A stretch of 64,000 nucleotides of DNA from Lepidurus packardi (taxonomy: Eukaryota; Arthropoda; Branchiopoda; Notostraca; Triopsidae), in contig JAKZAN010000161.1 in assembly GCA_023053545.1 (NCBI GenBank), positions 1 through 64,000 of the forward strand, read 5' to 3'. Position numbers and translations under genes: made by a program. Shown here one piece after another: positions 48,655-60,412 of the stretch; position 1 is the first letter of the stretch, and each line of letters begins with the position of its first letter. Below the pieces are notes generated by a model. The model was not told the origin of the DNA. It worked only from the letters and a program-made list of their open reading frames with translations, and did not search any database.

Positions 48655-50400
48655 ATGGAAGACAAACCGGATATTAAACTTGTGAAGTGTGAGACTACTG
48701 AATACGCCATACTCCAGAACCAACTCATTGGCGAGGGAGCTTCAGCTGTCGTCAAGAAAGCTATCGACGTGAAGAACCCATCCAACCTTTATGCAGTCAA
48801 AATAGTCCAAATGCTGAATCAGGAGCGCAGAGACATCGCTCTCCGAGAACTGCAGGTCTCGACGGAAATAGGACCCAACCTTAACCTAGTCAAAATGGAG
48901 AAGATCAAGGTCGAATCGGCTAACAACATCTACATCTTCATGGAGTATTGTGAAGGTGGGACCCTCCTGAACAAGATGCGTGGCCTGAGCGGAGCCATGC
49001 AGGAAGAATAGATCTACACGCTATTCGCACACCTCCTCAATGGTTATAACGCTCTCTACGAAGCAGGCATCCTCCACGAAGATCTGAAACCTGAGAACAT
49101 CCTGATTAGCAAAGAAGTGTATAAAATAAGTGACTTCGGGCTGGCCATATATGCTGATAATCAACTCTACGGCTCTAAGCGCAGGGGAACCCTATACTAC
49201 ATGCCCTACGATAAGCTGGCCAAAAAGGATTTCGTGGCAACCGCCAAAAGCGATATTTACTCACTGGGAGTCGTACTTTACGAGTTTATTACCGGTAGGC
49301 ATCCTTATGTCGAAAAACGAGGATTGGCCTATAAAGAATACCTGAAGGAACTGAAGGAGAGCAAGTTGAAACAGGACAATCGCATGCTAGCGAGATATAG
49401 CTGTCGTTTCTTGAAGATCTTCGAGCTGGTGGAAAAGATGCTCGCGAAAACTGAGGGAAAGCGTATCGGTTGGCCGGAGTTGTACGAGAACTACAAATCT
49501 ATGGACTGGTTGTCCCAGTATATGCCTACTGCTAGCCAGATCGTGCCGCCATACCAATAGAACTCATGGTTTCGGCCGAACGGATACAACGTTGTGTAGG
49601 TTTCCCAGGCTAATATAAACGCAATGGAACTCTGTTTCCAAGATGTGTAGTAGGAGCACCTCGGCTTGTAAAAACCTCAAGACATACAACAAGGGATCAC
49701 TGATAAGTAGAAAAACAATAAAAACCCAGCTTCAGACAACAACAACGCCTCAGAATAACAGAGGACTCAGGAAAAAGCAGAATCGGAAATTCAAACAAAG
49801 AGACTCATCGGTTTTCTGTTGTCGCGACTGATAAAGCACCTGACGGATTACATGCAGTCATGTCGAATCCAGGCTCTGGAAGTATTGCTGCTCAATACCT
49901 ACCTAGTTAGGCCCCAAATTCTAGTATCAATTGAAGAACTCGAGAGCCAACCACTCTTAAAAACTAAGGATGTCGAGATTTACGAACAAGATGTCTGGTT
50001 TGTCAAATAAGAGATAATGGAGTCTTTGGCGCAGTCTACACTTTGCGAAAAGGTCAAAAAGGAGGAGAGACAGAAATTCAAGCATCTCGACCAAGGCCAA
50101 GCATTGTTACTACTGGCTGACAAAGTCAAAGCACTGTTCAAGGATTGTTTTCTGGCCCTCAGGGTCAACCATAAGAAAGAAATGATCCTCGTGTTCCTAC
50201 TGCTCAACTTCCTGACTCTGGTGGAGACGAGATAAATCTACAACAGGACAGCAGTGGATCGACTGCTGGAAGAAGAACAGAAACCCTGGCCTATCCTGAG
50301 GGCTTGGGTTCTTGACAAGGCCAAAATCATGGCTGTGTTAGTGGATCCTGATGAAGACCCAGTGGACTCTGATGAAGAATTCTAGATGCTCTAAATCTGA
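48655..50400 (+). CDS. Protein kinase with HED catalytic loop, ULK-like
   Basis: 581 aa, one frame. The ATG at 48655 is the first in frame. The kinase domain spans about residues 20-300: GEGASAVVKKA glycine loop, YAVKIV Lys, catalytic loop ILHEDLKPENIL (Glu where most kinases have Arg), SDFGLA metal motif, and RGTLYYMPYDKL activation end. The domain resembles the ULK/ATG1 and related ciliate kinases. After a Gln/Asn-rich linker (about 330-385) comes a helical C-terminal domain (HLTDYMQSCRIQALEVLLLN ... ALLLLADKVKALFKDCFLAL), which could be a MIT-like binding unit as in ULK proteins. Autophagy or ciliary roles are possibilities only. Confidence 0.88.
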
Positions 50401-50500
50401 AAGAAGGAGCACTATCTATACTATTTTTCATTTTCTTATTCCTATAAAATCAGCTGGGGTTGAAAATTATTAGTGTGTTTGTTCCATACAATGGGATGTA

Positions 50501-51768
50501 TCAAGTGCTTTAAATCGGAAACTTAGTCACAGTGGTGTTGCCTCTCTTGTAAACCTCCAGTCTGCTTGAGTTTAGCTTCTTGCGCACCTCTACAGTGATT
50601 CCCGGTAATCTTTTCTCGTCAAGTTCCATAGTCCTCGACTCCATGACAGAATGACGCCTCTGGTTGAACCTCTGGTGATCTTCTTCAGCAGTATTCCGAT
50701 TGCGCATGGGAGACTAGGTACTGTGTTTACCAAACATCTTTCCGTAGATAGTCCAGAGTAGCTCATCATTTTGCAAGAACATGGTGAGCAGTTCGAGTTT
50801 GTCAGTTTGCTTAAAGTCTTCGTAGGTACAGAGTTCGAGTCTGTTGATCTTAGTCCGACCACATATCATGCGTTTGATGTCCTCCACGCATTTGGAGAAT
50901 ATCTCTTCTAACTACGATCTGGCCACTGCGCGGTCATAACCCCACTGCAACAGATTCCGGTTTTTATCTTTGAGTTTGGCCATCTCCCTCGCTATTCGCG
51001 ATTTGTCGAAGCCTGTGCTGTTATCGATTCTCTTGCCGATTTCTTCTAGGACTGGTGAGATTGTGATCAAGGAGGAGTCCTTCTTCTCTATGCTTTTGCT
51101 TTGATCGACTGGACCCAGTTTTTTGGTGGTACGTTTATTATGAGCAAACAGGTTGGGGGTCTGGGTGGCGAAAATAGCAGGGTTAGTATGGTTAGATTCA
51201 GAGTCTTGGTAGGTCAGACGTGTGGCTTTGTACTGTTTTTGGTCAGCAAGGGCAGTTTCGGTTTCCAACTACTGTTAAATTTTATCCTGGATGGCTTGGG
51301 CTTTCTCTTTAAGTAATTGCCGGAGCTGTGTGTTGCTACGCTCGCAGTCTCTTTCGAGGACACTCACGGTTCTTCGGAGGTCGCTGATACCTGGACATGT
51401 TGGTCTACATGCATTGTTAAAGTGAGTATGTTACATTTTTATTTGTCCGATATATCTTTGTACAGGTTGGCGAGTTCCCTCTCTTGTTGTAGCACTTTTT
51501 TCTTGAGACTTGACGAGAGTCCACTCTCCTCATACTCTTTGATTTTGCGTTATTGCTGGTTGGTTTTGTCTTAGAGAGTGGTGATGGTGTCCCTGATTTC
51601 AGCGAGGTGCAGTTTGTAAGCATTGAAGAACTCCTGTTTCTGGCGTTGGAGGAGCAGGTCAACCTTGTCCTCAAGGGAGTCAGTAGTTAGATTGAGTTGT
51701 TGGAAGAGCTGGGATATCTCGGAGATGGGATCCTTTTCAACTTACTTGGGAGGGTGAACACTGTACAT
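50501..51768 (-). CDS. Coiled-coil protein
   Basis: 407 aa; the 44-nt intron at 51391-51434 joins DKQKC to ISDLRRTVSVLERDC. The first 210 residues are a near-continuous coiled coil (VDLLLQRQKQEFFNAYKLH, KKKVLQQERELANLY, QQLETETALADQKQYKA). A Ser/Thr-rich linker follows, then a second helical region (about 250-330: DNSTGFDKSRIAREMAKLKD, KLELLTMFLQNDELLWTIY) and a basic tail. It lies divergent from the FKBP gene with 373 bp between. No domain known to me; a structural cytoskeletal protein is likely. Confidence 0.75.
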
Positions 51769-52141
51769 TGTTTGAGTCTATCAGTGGTCTAACCCAGATA
51801 TTTTTTTAACAATAATCATAATAAAGAGTAGGGGATATTGTGGAGTAGCGATGCAGGAGTAGGGTGCGTCGTGCGGACGGATCAGTCACGAGATAAGCGA
51901 TAACCAAAAGAACAAGAGGATGGATCGATGAGGAAAAACCAGAGAAAATAGAGAAAATAAGCAACACCATGCAGTGAAGAGCAAAGCACCAATTTTGTGG
52001 ATCTAGATTTTCTCGAATTCTCGTTGATTAAATTTTATGGGTCATTTAAAAACTGCATCCTCATCCTAAGGCTCGATTAAAATAAATACACACACAATAT
52101 CCTATATCTTCAGACTACACCAGGACACCCACCATACCCTC
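51769..52141. promoter_or_regulatory. Divergent intergenic region
   Basis: 373 bp between the coiled-coil gene and the FKBP-TPR gene, expected to hold both promoters. It is purine-rich in its middle and AT-rich before 52142. No specific motif recognised. Confidence 0.35.
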
Positions 52142-53116
52142 ATGGAAATTCCCAAAGAAGAAGGCTTCATTACTGTCGTAGAGGGACAGCTCCTCAAAAA
52201 GATACTCAAAGAAGGCGATGGACCCACCCCCTCCAAAGGTCAATAGGTCCAAGCTCTATACAAAGGCACCCTTACCAACGGAGATGTCTTCGACTCCAAC
52301 TAAAGTCGCGATGATCCCTTCAAGTTCACTGTGGGCGTCGGCCAGGTGATTAAGGGTTGGGACCAAGGTTTCGCCTCCATGAAAAAAGGTGAGCGAGCTA
52401 TTCTGGTATGCTCGCCTGATTTCGCGTATGGAAAACATGGTTCGCCTCCCAAGATCCCATCGAATGCCACCCTGCATTTTGAGGTGGAGCTTCTAGATTT
52501 CCAAGATAAGAAGAAGGAAAAGTGGGAATACTCCGATGAGGAAAAGGTAGAAGAAGCCAATAAGCTAAAGGCTAGTGGCAATTAATATTTCAAGCAGGGT
52601 CACAATGCTGAGGCTGCCAAAGATTATCAAGAGGCAATCAGCCTCTTAGATGAGGCCACCAACGAAGAAGCCACTAAGCTTGTGATGACTCTTCGTCTGA
52701 ACGCCTCAATGGCTTATCTGCGAACCAAGCAGTATTTCAAAGCAGTGGAGAACGCAACATAGGTCTTATAAAAGGATGCAAAGAACTCTAAAGCCCTGTT
52801 CCGCAGAGGATGCGCATACCATAAGATGGAGGAGTTCGAAAAGGGCAAGGTAATCAACATTCTATATAAACTGGACCATCAATTTTGTAAACGTGATTTT
52901 AGGCTGACTTGCAAATGCTGATAACAAATGAGCCCAGCAACCAGGATGCTAAGAACGAGCTGGTTGCCCTGAGGCATTCAGAGGCAAGCTGCCCAGAAGA
53001 AGCAGAAGCAGGTATTCGGGAAGATGTTCTCAAGCAACTACTACGAAGACAAGAAACCAGAAGAAAAGACGGAGAAAGAAGACACGAAGGTAGAGGCAGA
53101 GGATAGTAGCGCTTGA
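52142..53116 (+). CDS. FKBP-type peptidyl-prolyl isomerase with TPR domain
   Basis: About 300 aa. A 53-nt intron lies at 52850-52902. One FKBP domain (about 20-118) has the active-site elements [52 protein letters not shown] and [10 protein letters not shown]. Three TPRs follow (about 135-255), then the calmodulin-box-like helix. Such large immunophilins (FKBP51/52, plant ROF) work with Hsp90. The normal C-terminus ([18 protein letters not shown]) is in another frame from the last TPR: a 19-nt GT...AG segment at 52963-52981 would join them, or the sequence carries a +1 indel near 52979. Read straight on, the frame gives an atypical tail. The gene is secure; that junction is not. Confidence 0.9.
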
Positions 53117-53333
53117 TGATGATAATGTGTACGATAATGTGGTTGGGGGTGCAGACTTTAAGGAAAAGTAGTTGTGGAGTTTGGTCGTTGTCCTAGAACC
53201 AATGAATAGGATAACTTAAAGCCTGGCCTTAACAAAGTATCAATTCCCTCAACTCGAGGGAACTCACTTCTCTGTCTCCAAAGCACTATCATCATAAAAG
53301 TGTATTTCTATTGACGCATGATAATCAAAGGAT

Positions 53334-53350
53334 ATTATTATTATTATTAT
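53334..53350. repeat. ATT microsatellite in 5' leader
   Basis: A short run of (ATT)n just upstream of the COX5B-like start codon at 53368. No function is evident. Confidence 0.6.
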
Positions 53351-53367
53351 CACAGTACTATCCCCTT

Positions 53368-55124
53368 ATGCTTACCAAAACCATCCGCAAGGCGTTCGGC
53401 TCCTTCAACATCATCAACTCCCTCAAGAACATCAAGAGTGTTCTCAGAGCCCCTGTCAAGCACATTAAAGCAACCTTCGAGCCTGCAGGCGTCAGCTACT
53501 CCCCTCAGACCAACACTACTGAGGAAGGTTTCGACGAAGTCTCACAAGAATGGCAGGTAATCCACTCTTCATAGCTCACCCCCAATCTCTTCCTAATCTC
53601 AGACCGTTGTCGCATCCAACCCCTTCGACCTGCAAACATTTAACTACCTTGAAAATGCTCAGCTGATGAACTTCGGTACTGTAGATAACCCCCTCGTCAT
53701 CTTCACCGCTGACGCACCTTTCCGATATGTGGGCTGCAGCGGTCCCCAGAACTAAGACGATTACGAAGGCCATGAATTAATGTGGATTATGTTGCGTGAA
53801 GGCCCCCTTCAGAGATGCGGCATCTGCGGACAGGTTTTCAAATTGGTCAGACTTAGAAACGAAAACAGTCAGGAAATGAACTACTACCTGCCGAACTTCC
53901 ATACCTACGAGTACCAGGATATGGGAGAGCACGATATCATCGCCCTGCTCTCGATCCACAAAGCTAACACTCACTTCGAATACACCCACCATGAGACTCC
54001 CGACAACAGTGTCTATACCATGATCAACCCTGATGAGCACGACAGGATCCTCACTGACCCTGCTTTCCGCATGCAGAGAATCAACTTGGTCGAGGAGAAG
54101 GCACGTGTGTACCAGACTGCCATGGAAAAAATCCAGGACGAAATTCAGAACGACTCCCGCTTCAAGGAGCCCATCAGCAAAGTGGACTATGAGAACATGA
54201 TTGAAGTCGAAGCCGCTATTAAGAAGCTGGACCGTAATTTCAGAAAGGTTGCTCGCTTCGAGTCCCGAAGATTCGTGGATGTTGACAACCACGACCGTAG
54301 AGAAAAGAGAATGCTCGAGAGGGCCCGTAAGAGATGGGAGGGTGCCTATACCCTGTACACCGGTACTTTGACCGAAGAAGAGCAGAAATACAGAGATTAC
54401 TTCGAGACCGAGCTCGAGAACTACCGCGAAGATGAGCGTGTGGAAGAGTATCTAGACAAGCAGGAAGTTCTAAGTGATTCTCGCTACAACCTGGCTCGCT
54501 ACGATTTCCAGGAGTCGTATGTGAAGGGCGTCGAAGATGACCAGACCTCCTACATCGAGAAGAAAATCTTCAAATACAAGTACCGCAGAGCCTTGGACTC
54601 TGCCCAGGATTACGAACGCAAGTCCCGAAGAGTTTCTGAGAATCAGGCCAAGAGATTTACTGAGAAGAACGTGAGCCAGCTGATCCAGAACTACCTGAGC
54701 GATCCTGCCAAATACGAAAGTGAATACTTCAAGCTGGTCAGGGAAGAGTCAGTGAACATCTACAGAGACTACTTCGAGTCAGACAAGGACGAAAACCTCG
54801 AAGTGTTGGGTGCTGTCGACCAGAGCGCCTTCGCCAGCATTTTCGAAAACTTCCAGATCCCCAAGAAGGATAGATCCACCTTCAAGACCTGTAATCATCC
54901 AAATCCTATTTCTTAAATTATGTTAACATGATGTAGTCAAAAACCCTGAATGGAACCCTGCTATGGGATGGTGGGCCAACACCCTGAACCTGTGGCAAGA
55001 AGTGACTGAGGTGATTCCTCGCGCCCAGGAGGCTGGGAACAAGGCCCTGACCGAAAGCCTGCTGAGTTTGGAGGCCCAGCAGAAGGTGAACGAGCAGAAG
55101 CACATCAGTGGTGATAAACAATGA
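53368..55124 (+). CDS. COX5B-like cytochrome c oxidase subunit, strongly enlarged
   Basis: 554 aa; two 46-nt introns at 53557-53602 and 54891-54936, both GTAAT...AG. The N-terminus (MLTKTIRKAFGSFNIINSLK) is a good mitochondrial presequence. Residues about 100-146 match subunit Vb (COX5B/Cox4): RYVGCSG, HELMWIMLREGPLQRCGICG and QVFKLVRL, containing the CxxC and upstream Cys used for zinc. The remaining 400 residues are a highly charged helical extension rich in Arg/Glu/Tyr (RREKRMLERARKRWEGAY, YKYRRALDSAQDYERKS) with a C-terminal WNPAMGWWANTLNLW. Animal COX5B is about 100 aa in its mature form. Ciliate respiratory complexes are known to carry large extensions. The C-rich codon bias suggests high expression. 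Confidence 0.87.
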
Positions 55125-55275
55125 GAACGATATGGTGTTTTTGAACCCTGAACCATATAGAAATATAAAGACTCGAATTTAAACTAATCGAATTTTCTGT
55201 TTAAAATTGAGTTATTTTATTTTGAGGAAACAGACCCAACACTTATACATATTTGAAACATTACCCTGAATTTCA

Positions 55276-58200
55276 ATGAGGACCCATACTTCCATCATCA
55301 GTGAAGAACGTTCCAGGTCAGTCCCTGATAATCCAACTCCTGACGAAGACCATGAACTCGAACTCAAATGGTACTCTCAACACAATAAAGTCGCCAACGC
55401 ACCCATCGCACCCTCCATTTCCGATCGACTCCAATAATCCATCCCTTACGAACTCAGAATTACCAAAATAGGCAGCATCAAAATCCAGCCCAAAGTAACA
55501 CTCCCTCCATCAATACAAGTCCATCATCCCTCACGGCTCGCTTTTTCTAAGTACCGTCTGACCAGAAACCTAATTCCGAACTCATCGTGAGAATCACTGC
55601 CTTCTTGATGGACCGTGCAAGGGTCAGCCCCTCGAGCAACACTCTTATCTGTGTTATCCAGACTCCATTAGTCGAAGATCGTAAAGGCGTATACGCTCTT
55701 GTAGAACCTTTCTCGATTTTCTACCATTCGAGAGTCGACCGCAATAATAAAAACATCGGGCTTGTCTTGCAGATAGCGGTCCTCGAAACTACCGGGCCCA
55801 TAGACGATACTTACGAAGTGGGCTATACAATCATCCACCCGTTTCTGTAGACCAAATAAAAACCCTAGCCCATAAAGAAGGGAGTCTGGCTCCAGCAGGA
55901 TCAGGAAAACTCAAATGCGGAACTCCGATACACACTGGGCTTCTATTTGGAGTTGAAACAGCTCTGTAGAGTCATACCCTCTGAAACCCTAGTGTCATCA
56001 CTCGACGAAATCCCTTGTCTCGTGGGCCAAGCACTGACCAACGCTAGACCTGAAGTCCAACTCTCCAGCAGCACCACACTCAAGATCTAAGATTTCGATA
56101 TCTTTATCCCAACTACTTTCGAAGAAGAAGTGGTGAAGCAGTTTGAGAAAGGAAAGGATCTCATGATGAAAAATTACGAAAGGGGTACGACTAAATGCCA
56201 AGTCAAGACCAGAAGAATCCGTTATGGCTTCCATAATGGCTGGAAACTCGTAAATGAGGGTTCTAAAGTGTTGCTCCAGCATGGGCCTGCAGAGAGAGGG
56301 ACAGTCACATATGAGGTAGTTACCAACTCTGAATGCATAGAAACAGAGGTTTGGAGAAATGTTAGTGGTGTCTTCATCGTGGTGTTGGTGTATGACCTGG
56401 TGATCTCCAATAAGGACGGTGATTTCTCACACAGTGTTGAAGTTGGAATGTTCTTACGAGCCTTTAGCTTGAGAGATTCTACAGAAACAGTTCGATAAGA
56501 AATGTTAAAAGGACCTGGACTTGGAGTCGATGGGAGGCTGCTCAAAATAAATGGCGAGAAGGTTCCTTCGATCAGTCTCTAGTACTCCTTGGTCGAGCGT
56601 AAACACACCCAGCACTTCCACTCGTAAGCACGAAGGAGTATCCACGAATTCCCCAGCAGGAAGGTCCACGAGCGTGAAGGCTATGATAGCGCGATGGAGC
56701 AGCACCGTCGCTAATTAGAACAAGAGCTAGAAAGAATGGAGGAGGAGAAGCAGATGCTCGAAGAAGAGCGACAGAATCTACTGAACGAAGTGAAGATGAA
56801 GGATTTGAAGAGCCGAGAAGAGACTGAAGCTATGCTTGAAAAATAGAGGATAGCCCAGCTCGAAAGACAGCAAAAACTTGAGGCCATGTATCGATAGCAA
56901 ATAAGTTAGATAACGCGGGATAAGCTGCACTACGAGATGGAACTGGCAGAAATCCGGCAGAGGGTGGAACTCTTGGCAGAACAGCGCGACAAGGATAGAC
57001 TTAATCACGAGCAGGAGCTGCGGAGGACTGCTTCCGAGCAACAGAACAAATGGATTACCTATGACCACGTAGTAGGTCCGAGCGAGGAAATGGATTATCC
57101 GAAACCTAGAAATAAAAGGGAAGTGCAGATCTCACAGGGTCTTTTCGAGAGTCTAGAGAAACGAATTAGTCAGCCAAAATAAATCAAGAAGTTAGTGCAA
57201 GTCGATCCAGCATAGTATGATAATTTCGGAGTGGCCAGCAAGTTTAACTTCAGTTTCTTGAATGTCACTTGGTTAGTGGATCGCCCTCCTCGCTTGTTCT
57301 ACTTTGTGGTCTGGTTCTTCAACCACGGGGGATTCCGTACCGATAACATCACTTACCTGCAGACAGGTCGCAAGGAGAATTTGAAGCTGGTTAAAGAGTC
57401 ATACTTCATGTACAACCAGGACAACATGGAGCCTGGGTATGACTTCGAAGTCGATCCTTCTTCATACACCAATCCGAAACAACTCCATCAGGACCTCGTG
57501 GACTACCTCGCCCATAAAAAGGCCATCATCGATATTTTTGACGCAGAAACCCATCTTTACCTGGGCCAGTTGAACCTGCGTCTCGATGAGTTATTGAGGG
57601 GCAAACGTCACCAATCGATCTGCGCCAAGTAGTACCCTCTGATATACGACGGGCTGCATTTTGGATCCGTCCAGATTGTGCTGACAAACCGAGAGGCCGA
57701 CTGCAAGAAATAGATCATGATCAACCCACGCACAAAAACCATCGATCGGAGACACAAAGTGGTCTCCACACACCCTATCGTGATCCCTGCAGAGGATACG
57801 AAGTTGCTGTACAAACCAGAACAGCCAGTTTCGACTATGTCCCAGGAGAACAGGATCGGGGAGAGAATCAAGAGGTTCAAGGAGAAAAAGATACTGTAAA
57901 GTGCGCTAAAGAACAAACAAAGTTTCGGAGGGAGTCACGCTATCATGACAGAGAATCGGGACGAGATGTTCGTGATCCAGCAGATCGAGCAATACAAAAA
58001 GAAGTACCTTTTATTATGGCTAACCCTGTCTACAGCAAGAAGCCTGAGTACATTCGCGAAATCTATACCGACTTCCTGAATGAGCATAAAGTCATCAGCA
58101 GCTATTTCGGGAAGGCTGAGGTGTTCTCCTATGAGTTTGTCAACATGGAGGATAAGTCCAACAGCTACAAACTCCAGCTCCAGGACCCCGATGAGTCCCT

Positions 58201-59112
58201 CCTCCATGTGCCAGAGTTGTTTGTCATCAAACAGCCCCTCGAGTGGAGATACTTCTGCGAAACCAAGTAACTTACACATATCTAACAACCTATCTCAGAG
58301 GATACTCTATGCCGAAATCCTTCGATATAATCTCGGAGAACAACGTTTTCTATCTCCATCCTGGAGAGAGTATCACGATCCTGTTCAAGTTCATTCGCTT
58401 CCGAGGAGAAGAGTCACACTCTGCTGCCAGTCCCAGGATCATGAACTGTCTCATCGTCAAGCAGACCAATAGCCGCATCGTCGGAGGGTTTTCTTTAAAA
58501 GTGGAGCCACATCAGCAGGTCGTCGATCAAAGCTATATCTTTTACGAGAATGCTGACGAACCCATCTAAATTGTGCTGCCTGTGTTGTACACTTCGTCCA
58601 AAGCTATGGCTGCTTCATCCAAACCGCTGCTCATAGCCACAGACCCCAACGTCTAAGCAACTTGGTTATCAGAGTACTAGATTGCGATTCAGATGACAGC
58701 TCCACCGATAATGGCTAGCACGCAATTCAATATACTGCTTTACGAAGACCAGTACATGTTTGGACTTAAAGAAAACTGGCGAATTGACATCAGAGGCTAT
58801 GAGGGTGTTTCAGTGACTGCGAAACCGGGTGCAAGTGTGCGGTTCCGATTGGCAGTTCCTAAGGCTGACAGCTTCCAAAAAGTGAGGGTATTCGCTTCTC
58901 ATGAGTCGATAGAGTTCTAGGAGTAATACCGAAGTGGGTTCAGCCTGGCCGACGGAAGTCTGAGCGTGGTGAATGCGATTATGCGGTGCGAGGGGAGTTA
59001 GATGGACGGGAGAAGAAGCATTGTTGCCCACTGCGTAGGTGTGGACGATTTGCGGCTGCTGTACGGCTGGCGGATTCAGGTCGTACCTTGGAGTAATCGG
59101 CGTGTACCCTGA
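55276..59112 (+). CDS. NPHP4: Nephrocystin-4 (ciliary transition zone protein)
   Basis: 1233 aa (human NPHP4 is 1426); introns at 55495-55565 (71 nt, acceptor least certain), 58004-58035 and 58267-58298 (32 nt each). NPHP4 builds the transition zone with NPHP1 and RPGRIP1L. Matching features: a C2-like beta domain after the middle (WLVDRPPRLFYFVVWFF; IDIFDAETHLYLGQLNLRLDEL) equivalent to the human segment ending in LLRQG; YFGKAEVFSYEFVN; the Ig-like LHPGESITILFKFIRFRG; and the C-terminal IAIQMTAPPIMASTQFNILL followed by AKPGASVRFRLAV. A continuous coiled coil (about 450-560: LEQELERMEEEKQMLEEERQ) sits between N- and C-terminal beta domains. Confidence 0.85.
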
Positions 59113-59494
59113 TATTCATGATATTTTTTACAGATATTCACTACTTTGTTCATTAAAGTTTTCACGTTAAATATAGTAGCGCACTCCTCCTCCTTTATTG
59201 CATAAGACATAGGAAACTGATTGATCATGACCTAGTGGCTGGGGAGAACATCCCGGATTGCCCTGCATAATTGGCAGGCTGAGGTTATTTGGCTTCGTGG
59301 GGGCAAACAGTCACAGACAAAGCTAGGAGGAAAATGGTAGTGTCTGAGAGAACACAGAATCGTGCTAACGCTGAAAACTGTATTAAGGATGTCAAGAGAT
59401 TTCGAGTGATAGGATCGTTTGTAATAAATATCAGAGTTTTTGTATAATATTTCAAGCCAAGGAGTTTCCTAAGATAATATATATTTCTAGCAAC
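59113..59494. other. Spacer between tandem genes with one small frame
   Basis: 382 bp between the NPHP4 stop and the next start. Its middle contains the 60-codon frame listed separately. The rest is AT-rich, especially just before 59495. Confidence 0.35.
59227..59409 (+). CDS. Possible small protein
   Basis: 60 codons from ATG to TGA with two TAG Gln codons: begins MTQWLGRTSRIALHNWQAEV, with four Trp and many basic residues. It recalls small mitochondrial inner-membrane or ribosomal proteins only in composition. Chance frames of this size are common when TGA is the only stop, so confidence is low. Confidence 0.25.
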
Positions 59495-60215
59495 ATGTCT
59501 TCGCCAGCGCCTTCGTTCATCCAGCCGGGAGTCACCTACCTCGCCTAAACCAGGAGAGCCAATGTCAAGCAGATCATGCGCAATCTCTCCGACTACAAGT
59601 GCCGTCTTCTTGTCAAGAAAAATGTATGCACCCTCCCACTAATTCATCCAGGGCTCTGAAGGTTATTTCGAGTTCACCAATATCGAGACCAGAGAGGTCA
59701 TCAAGTTAGACCTCAAGGAGCTACGCGAACCTCCGAGACATCTCTACACCTTCAACGATAACAACGCCAGCGAGGTCACCATCTCCGAAATCAATAAAAA
59801 ATGCATCCTGGTCAGAGACACTCTGCTCAACCCTCTGTCAAAGAAGAGGAACATCGAGGGACGGGTTTACGAAGGCGAGGACTCTGAGTAGGACGAGGAA
59901 TTCCACTTCAATACTGAAATAGAGCAAAGGGAGACGTTTAAGGGTATGGTTTCCTATAACGATGAGTCCAGAAACCGGGTGCATAACCTGATCCGCAAAA
60001 TCCTGCAGACCGAAAACAGTGAGGGAAAGCTGACACCCAAGGAAGTCCGATAGTTGTTGTATGAGAAGTACATGGAACGGGTGACCGAGAAAGACGTGAA
60101 GGAAAAGATGGAGTCGATGTGTGAGGTGAGAGCCGATTATGGAGGGAAGTACGTGTTGATAAGGGCGTTCCGGGGGGATGATGATGAAGTACGCAAGAAG
60201 ACTAAATACGACTGA
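59495..60215 (+). CDS. Uncharacterised protein
   Basis: 230 aa from two exons; the 28-nt intron at 59624-59651 (GTATG...CCAG) is among the shortest here. The first part is basic (QTRRANVKQIMRNLSDYKC). After the splice comes a beta-rich segment (GYFEFTNIETREVIKLDLKE, ASEVTISEINKKCILV), then an acidic stretch and a helical C-terminus (NRVHNLIRKILQTENSEGKL, VRQLLYEKYMERVTEKDVKE). No known domain. Codon bias and exon phase support it as a gene. It lies 382 bp downstream of NPHP4 and 197 bp upstream of a beta-sandwich protein. Confidence 0.68.
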
Positions 60216-60412
60216 GCAAAAAGATAGCAAAATTAGGCATTATTCTGTTCTATTTGTATCATCATTATACTGCGGATACAGAATTTATGAAGTGCTGAAT
60301 AAAGAAAAAGTCAATTTACCTATTATTGCTGCATTCATTTTGCTTATGTCCTTTGTCCACCCTCTCAACGTTATGAGATTCAAAACATTATCGATTCCTC
60401 TAAACAAATCAA

